Origin: Methanocorpusculum sp.
Lineage (GTDB): Archaea > Halobacteriota > Methanomicrobia > Methanomicrobiales > Methanocorpusculaceae
DNA length: 9,713 bases
Direction of reading: 5' to 3'
Assembly: GCA_017555685.1 (NCBI GenBank)
Contig: JAFZFW010000125.1
Coordinates: forward strand, 1 to 9,713
Position 1 is the first letter of the stretch; every line of letters begins with the position of its first letter. Below are positions 6,466 to 9,713 of the stretch, one piece after another. The position numbers and the translations under genes are program-made. The notes under the pieces are model-generated. The model searched no databases and was not told where the DNA came from. It worked only from the letters and a program-made list of their open reading frames with translations.

Positions 6466-9088
6466 TTTGTCCTCCTTCGTCTTTCCGGCAGATATGTTTG
6501 TAGGGACAGTATTTGTTGCCGCACTTTTCCGTGACGGCACACTCACCGTTTCGGATGCGTTCGATGATTGATACAATCATCTCCTTTGCGTCTGCAATCA
6601 TCTTCTCTGCATCATCCTCGAAAATCTGAACAACACCGGCTTTCCGGGATGAGGTCTGGACATAGTATCCGGTCTCCGGCCTCAGTCCGGTTTCTTTTGC
6701 TGCGGCTTCGGTGTAGATGGGGAGCTGCAGGGCTGTACCGTTTTTAACATCCTTTTTCTCTTTGACCTTTCCGGTTTTGTAGTCGACAACCCGGATTCTG
6801 TCATCTTTTTTCATGACACGGTCAACTCTTCCCGTAACGGTGATGCCGTCAAAGACTGCAGTTACGTCCCGCTCGAGCCACTCCGGTTCAGTACGGTAGC
6901 CTGCTTCAGTGAAACCAATCTCGGTTTCGATGAGTTCCTGAAGGGAACTGGAAAGCTGGTCTTTTCCAAGGTAGCCGCGTGCATATGCTTCCCAGGACGG
7001 AGTTTTGATGCCGGTCTTCTGCATCTCTTCAACAAGAAGTTCTGAGAGTTCTGCAAATGCACTCTCCCGCATATCTTCAGTGATGCAGGGGTGCTCTCTG
7101 AAATATCTCTCTAAGACATTGTGGAATACTGTTCCAATCCGTATGCTTTCCGCGCTTGCATCCTTCGGGTTTTCCAGACCCAGATGGTATCTGATATACC
7201 AGGCAAAGGGGCATTCAGCATAGGTTTCCAGGAATGTCGGAGATACGTGTTTTTCTGCGTAGATAGTACGGAAATCCCTGGTAAAGTGTGCCGTATACTC
7301 TCCCGGTTCTTTTCTGCCGATGGTCTCTACCTGGATTCTGTAGGCAGTATCTTCGAGTTCGCGGATGCCGAAGATGTCTTCAGGCTTTTTCCGTTCTGCA
7401 ATCAGGTGTCCTGCAATTTTCTGGTTACCGAATACTGCATGAAGAAGAGGAAGCGGGTGTGCTGCCTGCGGCTCGGCAAGGCTTGTCAGATAAGGTGACG
7501 GGCTTTCGCTGTTTTTCCCGGTCGATTCTGCATAGGAAAGTGTGAGTTGTGTTTCTGCAGAGTGTACTGCTTCAGCGAAGTAGTATGCGGTATCTCCTGC
7601 GGACTTTTTGTACCGGTCCGGCAGGAGATTTTTTGTCTCCTGCACAGTTAAGAGCGGCAGGGTTGCAGAGATGTTCGGGATGTTTTTGGCAGAAAGTCCA
7701 ATGATAAAGACGTACGGAGTTCTCGTGCCGGCAGCGGAGCGGAGCTTTCCGATGCGAAATGCTGTTTCGTTTTCGGGATAGGGGATGCCGGCGTTCTTTC
7801 TGCATCCCCTGGCAAGGATTGCAGAAAACTCTGTCGGGCTGCAGGAGGTGTCGGCAGTACCGCTTGCGGCAAGTCTTTCAAGCAGAGAACAGAATGCCTG
7901 GCGTGCCCGGCTTTCGCTTTCGGTCATCTCTGCCTGCATCCACCCGAGGTCGCGTAAGTCCGCTTCGAGAGCGGCAATTCTTTCCCGCAGGGTGCGGGCG
8001 GACTTTTGCCGACGCTGTGAAAACTGCAGAATCTCCTCGACGACGGCAGGAATAGTTTCGTCATCTCCTTCTGCGAGTCTGTCTCTGAGATGGCTGACGT
8101 TATCATCTCCTGCCCGTTTGATTGCTTTTCTGAGTTTTCCGGCGGTGATGTTCTGCCGGTTTATTCTCAGGTACGGGCTTTCGAGGATGAGGGAGATGTC
8201 GGTTTCCTTTGGGTCGAAGGATGCGGAAACCCAGGAAAGGACTGCACGGACTGCAGGGATATTCAGGATGCTCTTGCGCTCAGCAGTTTTGAAGGTGAGC
8301 GGGATTTTCCGGTCAACATAGAATCCGGCAGTCAGTTCTTCGAAGACGGGAAGCGTTGTTCGAAGCGACGGGGTGAGCACCAGAATATCTTTTCCCGGCA
8401 CACCCGATTCTTCGAGCCGGCAGATGGTTTCCAGGGTCTGGGATATCTCTTCGCGGGTGTTTTTGTAGGAGAGAACAGCGGTTTCGCATTCCGGAAGGGT
8501 GAGTTCCGGCTCTTTTGGCTGCAGATGAAGCGCTTCCGGAGCGAATACTGATAACAGGGTTTCTGCTAAAGGTGTTGTACTTTGGAGACAGCAGCAGATA
8601 CAGGTTTCCGGTTTCATCTTTTCTGCATAGGGTACTGCATACTGTATTGCAGAGATTGCATCTGCTGCCCGGCTGTCTTTGCACCATTTGGTATAGAGAT
8701 TAAACACTTCTGCGGCTTTTCTGCCCTTTTCGGTGTCGGTCGGGCATGGTTTCTGATTGAGTATGAGCGTTATGTAGAGGTCGATTAAGTTCTCTGTTAA
8801 GGTCTTGGTTGCGGTTTTTTTGTCAAAGACCTCTTTAGCGAATGCTAAGAAAAGAAGGAACTGCTCTTCGGGCGGGATGATTCTGATATTGGCATTTTGT
8901 TCTTTGAGGATGGTGTGAGCTAAGGTTTTGATGGTGGTGATTCTGGTATCCAGAACGGGAGATGCGATGAGCTCTGCGGCACGGCGGCGGACGTCTTCGT
9001 TTTCCACGATGAGCCAGGTATTGAAGGGATTGGTTTTTGCTTCCTGCTGATAGAGGCGGCAGGCGGTTTCAAGAGCAGACAGCGTCAT
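6458..9088 (-). CDS. addB: AddB-like inactivated-helicase subunit with RecB-type Fe-S nuclease
   Basis: This 876-residue protein is the likely partner of AddA, supplying the second nuclease and DNA-end scanning. The N-terminal half resembles a degenerate UvrD-like fold (TWLIVEN, 24-30; DILVLTP, 234-240; YVFIIGLSAKNIP, 459-471) but has no Walker A, so it should not hydrolyse ATP. The C-terminal PD-(D/E)XK nuclease has Cys626 in YAECPFAWY, His656 in IGTVFH, Asp756 in GRVDRV, Asp769 and Lys771 in VVDYKTGK, and Gln788 in LQLPIY. Cys856, Cys861 and Cys867 close the domain; with Cys626 they are the expected ligands of a 4Fe-4S cluster as in AddB and Cas4. The spacing is C-x4-C-x5-C rather than the usual C-x2-C-x5-C, and Cys850 is also close. 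A cysteine cluster CICCC lies at 163-167. It is shorter than bacterial AddB (about 1150). ATG 9088 has no Shine-Dalgarno motif. A generic RecB-family nuclease is the alternative name. Confidence 0.83.
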   Translation of the reverse strand: MTLSALETACRLYQQEAKTNPFNTWLIVENEDVRRRAAELIASPVLDTRITTIKTLAHTILKEQNANIRIIPPEEQFLLFLAFAKEVFDKKTATKTLTENLIDLYITLILNQKPCPTDTEKGRKAAEVFNLYTKWCKDSRAADAISAIQYAVPYAEKMKPETCICCCLQSTTPLAETLLSVFAPEALHLQPKEPELTLPECETAVLSYKNTREEISQTLETICRLEESGVPGKDILVLTPSLRTTLPVFEELTAGFYVDRKIPLTFKTAERKSILNIPAVRAVLSWVSASFDPKETDISLILESPYLRINRQNITAGKLRKAIKRAGDDNVSHLRDRLAEGDDETIPAVVEEILQFSQRRQKSARTLRERIAALEADLRDLGWMQAEMTESESRARQAFCSLLERLAASGTADTSCSPTEFSAILARGCRKNAGIPYPENETAFRIGKLRSAAGTRTPYVFIIGLSAKNIPNISATLPLLTVQETKNLLPDRYKKSAGDTAYYFAEAVHSAETQLTLSYAESTGKNSESPSPYLTSLAEPQAAHPLPLLHAVFGNQKIAGHLIAERKKPEDIFGIRELEDTAYRIQVETIGRKEPGEYTAHFTRDFRTIYAEKHVSPTFLETYAECPFAWYIRYHLGLENPKDASAESIRIGTVFHNVLERYFREHPCITEDMRESAFAELSELLVEEMQKTGIKTPSWEAYARGYLGKDQLSSSLQELIETEIGFTEAGYRTEPEWLERDVTAVFDGITVTGRVDRVMKKDDRIRVVDYKTGKVKEKKDVKNGTALQLPIYTEAAAKETGLRPETGYYVQTSSRKAGVVQIFEDDAEKMIADAKEMIVSIIERIRNGECAVTEKCGNKYCPYKHICRKDEGGQND
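6471..6477 (-). promoter_or_regulatory. Shine-Dalgarno site of addA inside addB
   Basis: The minus strand reads AAGGAGG-ACAAA-ATG, a near-perfect ribosome binding site with 5-base spacing before ATG 6465. It is embedded in the last codons of addB (for residues DEGGQND) and fixes the addA start. The placement implies that addA is translated from the addB message. Confidence 0.8.
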
Positions 9089-9097
9089 GAGGTTCGT

Positions 9098-9129
9098 ATA
9101 TTTCTAATAGGTGTTGGAAATAGAAATAT
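9098..9129. promoter_or_regulatory. Perfect 9-bp inverted repeat overlapping the putative addB promoter
   Basis: ATATTTCTA (9098-9106) and TAGAAATAT (9121-9129) are exact reverse complements separated by 14 bp, with arm centres 23 bp apart (about two helical turns). The pair lies 10-41 bp upstream of the addB start. The distal arm, read on the minus strand as GATATTTCTA, is also the best TATA-like element for addB; it would place transcription start near 9098-9100, leaving a leader of about 10 bases. A dimeric regulator binding here would block the promoter. The repeat is seen directly; the operator role is inferred. Confidence 0.45.
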
Positions 9130-9151
9130 CCGTTGATTGATTTTTGAGAAT

Positions 9152-9166
9152 CAGACTGTCCGTCTG
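9152..9166. other. Small stem-loop downstream of guaB
   Basis: CAGAC-TGTCC-GTCTG forms a 5-bp stem with a 5-base loop, just past the guaB T-tract in the guaB direction. A weaker neighbouring stem, TGATT-(6)-AATCA, spans 9138-9153. Either could assist termination or protect the guaB 3' end, but both are short enough to be chance. Confidence 0.25.
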
Positions 9167-9169
9167 CAG

Positions 9170-9179
9170 AAAAAAAAAA
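9170..9179 (-). terminator. Oligo-T terminator of guaB
   Basis: Three bases past the guaB TAA stop (9183-9185), the minus strand runs into ten consecutive T residues. Archaeal RNA polymerase terminates at such U-tracts without needing a preceding hairpin. It separates guaB transcription from the addB-addA operon, supporting an independent addB promoter in the 94-bp spacer. Confidence 0.7.
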
Positions 9180-9182
9180 GAT

Positions 9183-9713
9183 TTAGAGGTTTGCCCGGTA
9201 GTTCGGGGCTTCGTCAGTGATGACGATGTCGTGCGGGTGAGACTCTTTGAGACCTGCTGCGGTAATCTTGACAAAACGTGCGTTGGATCTCATGGTTGGA
9301 ATGTCTCCGCATCCTGCGTATCCCATAGCAGATTTTAATCCGCCGATGGTCTGGTAGATGACATCCGTAACAGAGCCGATGTATGGAGTTGCACCCTCGA
9401 CACCCTCCGGGACATATTTGTTTGCACCGATGCCTTTCTTCTGGAAGTAGCGGTCGGAGGAGTTTCCGGAGGTCATGACACCAAGGGAACCCATGCCTCT
9501 GTACTGCTTGTAGCGTCTGCCTTTGACGATGATGGTCTTACCCGGAGCCTCGTCGGTTCCTGCGAACATGCTTCCCATCATAACAGAAGATGCACCTGCA
9601 ACGAATGCCTTTGCGACATCACCGGAGTACTTGATACCTCCGTCAGCAATTACCGGAACTCCGCACGGGGTTGCAATGTCTGCAACGTTGGCGATAGCAG
9701 AAATCTGCGGAAC
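9183..9713 (-). CDS. guaB: Inosine-5'-monophosphate dehydrogenase (GuaB), C-terminal part, 5' end beyond window
   Basis: The frame is open from 9713 to TAA 9183-9185, giving the last 176 residues. GuaB oxidises IMP to XMP with NAD+, the committed step of GMP synthesis, in the cytosol. The fragment starts at VPQISAI and contains [12 protein letters not shown] (21-32), the phosphate-binding part of the TIM barrel; [15 protein letters not shown] (44-58); YRGMGSLG (71-78), which contacts IMP; and SDRYFQ (86-91), whose Arg88-Tyr89 pair is the base that activates water in the mobile flap. PEGVEG (102-107), GGLKSAMGY (124-132), the ESHPHD motif (157-162) and a terminal EAPNY follow, all typical of a full-length active IMPDH. 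The catalytic cysteine loop and CBS domains would lie upstream, outside the window. The C-terminus ends in NYRANL, close to the usual family end. GMP reductase is excluded by the intact flap and C-terminal motifs. Confidence 0.95.
   Translation of the reverse strand, partial: VPQISAIANVADIATPCGVPVIADGGIKYSGDVAKAFVAGASSVMMGSMFAGTDEAPGKTIIVKGRRYKQYRGMGSLGVMTSGNSSDRYFQKKGIGANKYVPEGVEGATPYIGSVTDVIYQTIGGLKSAMGYAGCGDIPTMRSNARFVKITAAGLKESHPHDIVITDEAPNYRANL

Noticed and set aside
6466..6576. Longer start (6576) for addA
   Set aside because: It merely re-reads the addB 3' end. AAGGAGG with ideal spacing supports ATG 6465, and the helicase N-terminus (TAAQEKAL) begins right after it.
6458..9088. Cas4 or another CRISPR-associated nuclease
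   Set aside because: Cas4 is about 200 residues. This is an 876-residue protein with a large degenerate helicase-like N-terminus paired with AddA, and there is no CRISPR array or cas gene in the window.
9089..9182. Small RNA or riboswitch in the guaB-addB spacer
   Set aside because: Only 5-bp stems and a T-tract are present; nothing matches a known riboswitch architecture, and the terminator and promoter elements account for the space.

Overview
The window is a compact, almost fully coding stretch that looks like the chromosome of a methanogenic archaeon. A member of the Methanomicrobiales (Methanocorpusculum-like) is my best guess; this rests on overall composition and protein flavour, not on a search. 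Evidence for an archaeon: a secretion ATPase paired with a double F-domain TadC/ArlJ-like membrane protein in the archaeal arrangement, a U-tract terminator, an AT-rich TATA-like element about 27 bp ahead of one start codon with no ribosome binding site, and an archaeal-type ThiL variant (GGGDFG). Strong Shine-Dalgarno motifs occur only at internal operon starts, where leaderless initiation is impossible.

Layout. 1-504 (+) is the 3' part of thiL (thiamine-monophosphate kinase). It converges on a minus-strand block with only 8 bp between the two stop codons. Reading the minus strand in its own direction, from right to left: guaB (IMP dehydrogenase, C-terminal part, 9713-9183) ends at a T10 tract. 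A 94-bp spacer follows, holding a small stem-loop and a perfect 9-bp inverted repeat. Next are addB-like (9088-6458) and addA-like (6465-3373) genes, overlapping by 8 bp, with the addA ribosome binding site inside the last codons of addB. After a second short spacer (84 bp) with a TATA-like element and a 10-bp palindrome come a GspE/VirB11-family ATPase (3288-1954) and a TadC-like membrane protein (1973-513), which overlap by 20 bp.

Function. The central 5.7 kb encodes what appears to be a complete AddAB-type helicase-nuclease. AddA has all the UvrD-family helicase motifs plus a C-terminal RecB-type nuclease. AddB has lost its helicase Walker A and carries a second RecB-type nuclease framed by cysteines expected to hold a 4Fe-4S cluster. 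This is the bacterial style of DNA-end resection and is uncommon in archaea, which usually use Mre11-Rad50-HerA-NurA. The downstream ATPase/TadC pair forms the motor and platform of a type IV pilus-like or secretion machine, but no pilin or prepilin peptidase gene lies in the window. No tRNA, rRNA, CRISPR array, insertion sequence or transposase is visible, and no gene-free stretch exceeds 100 bp.
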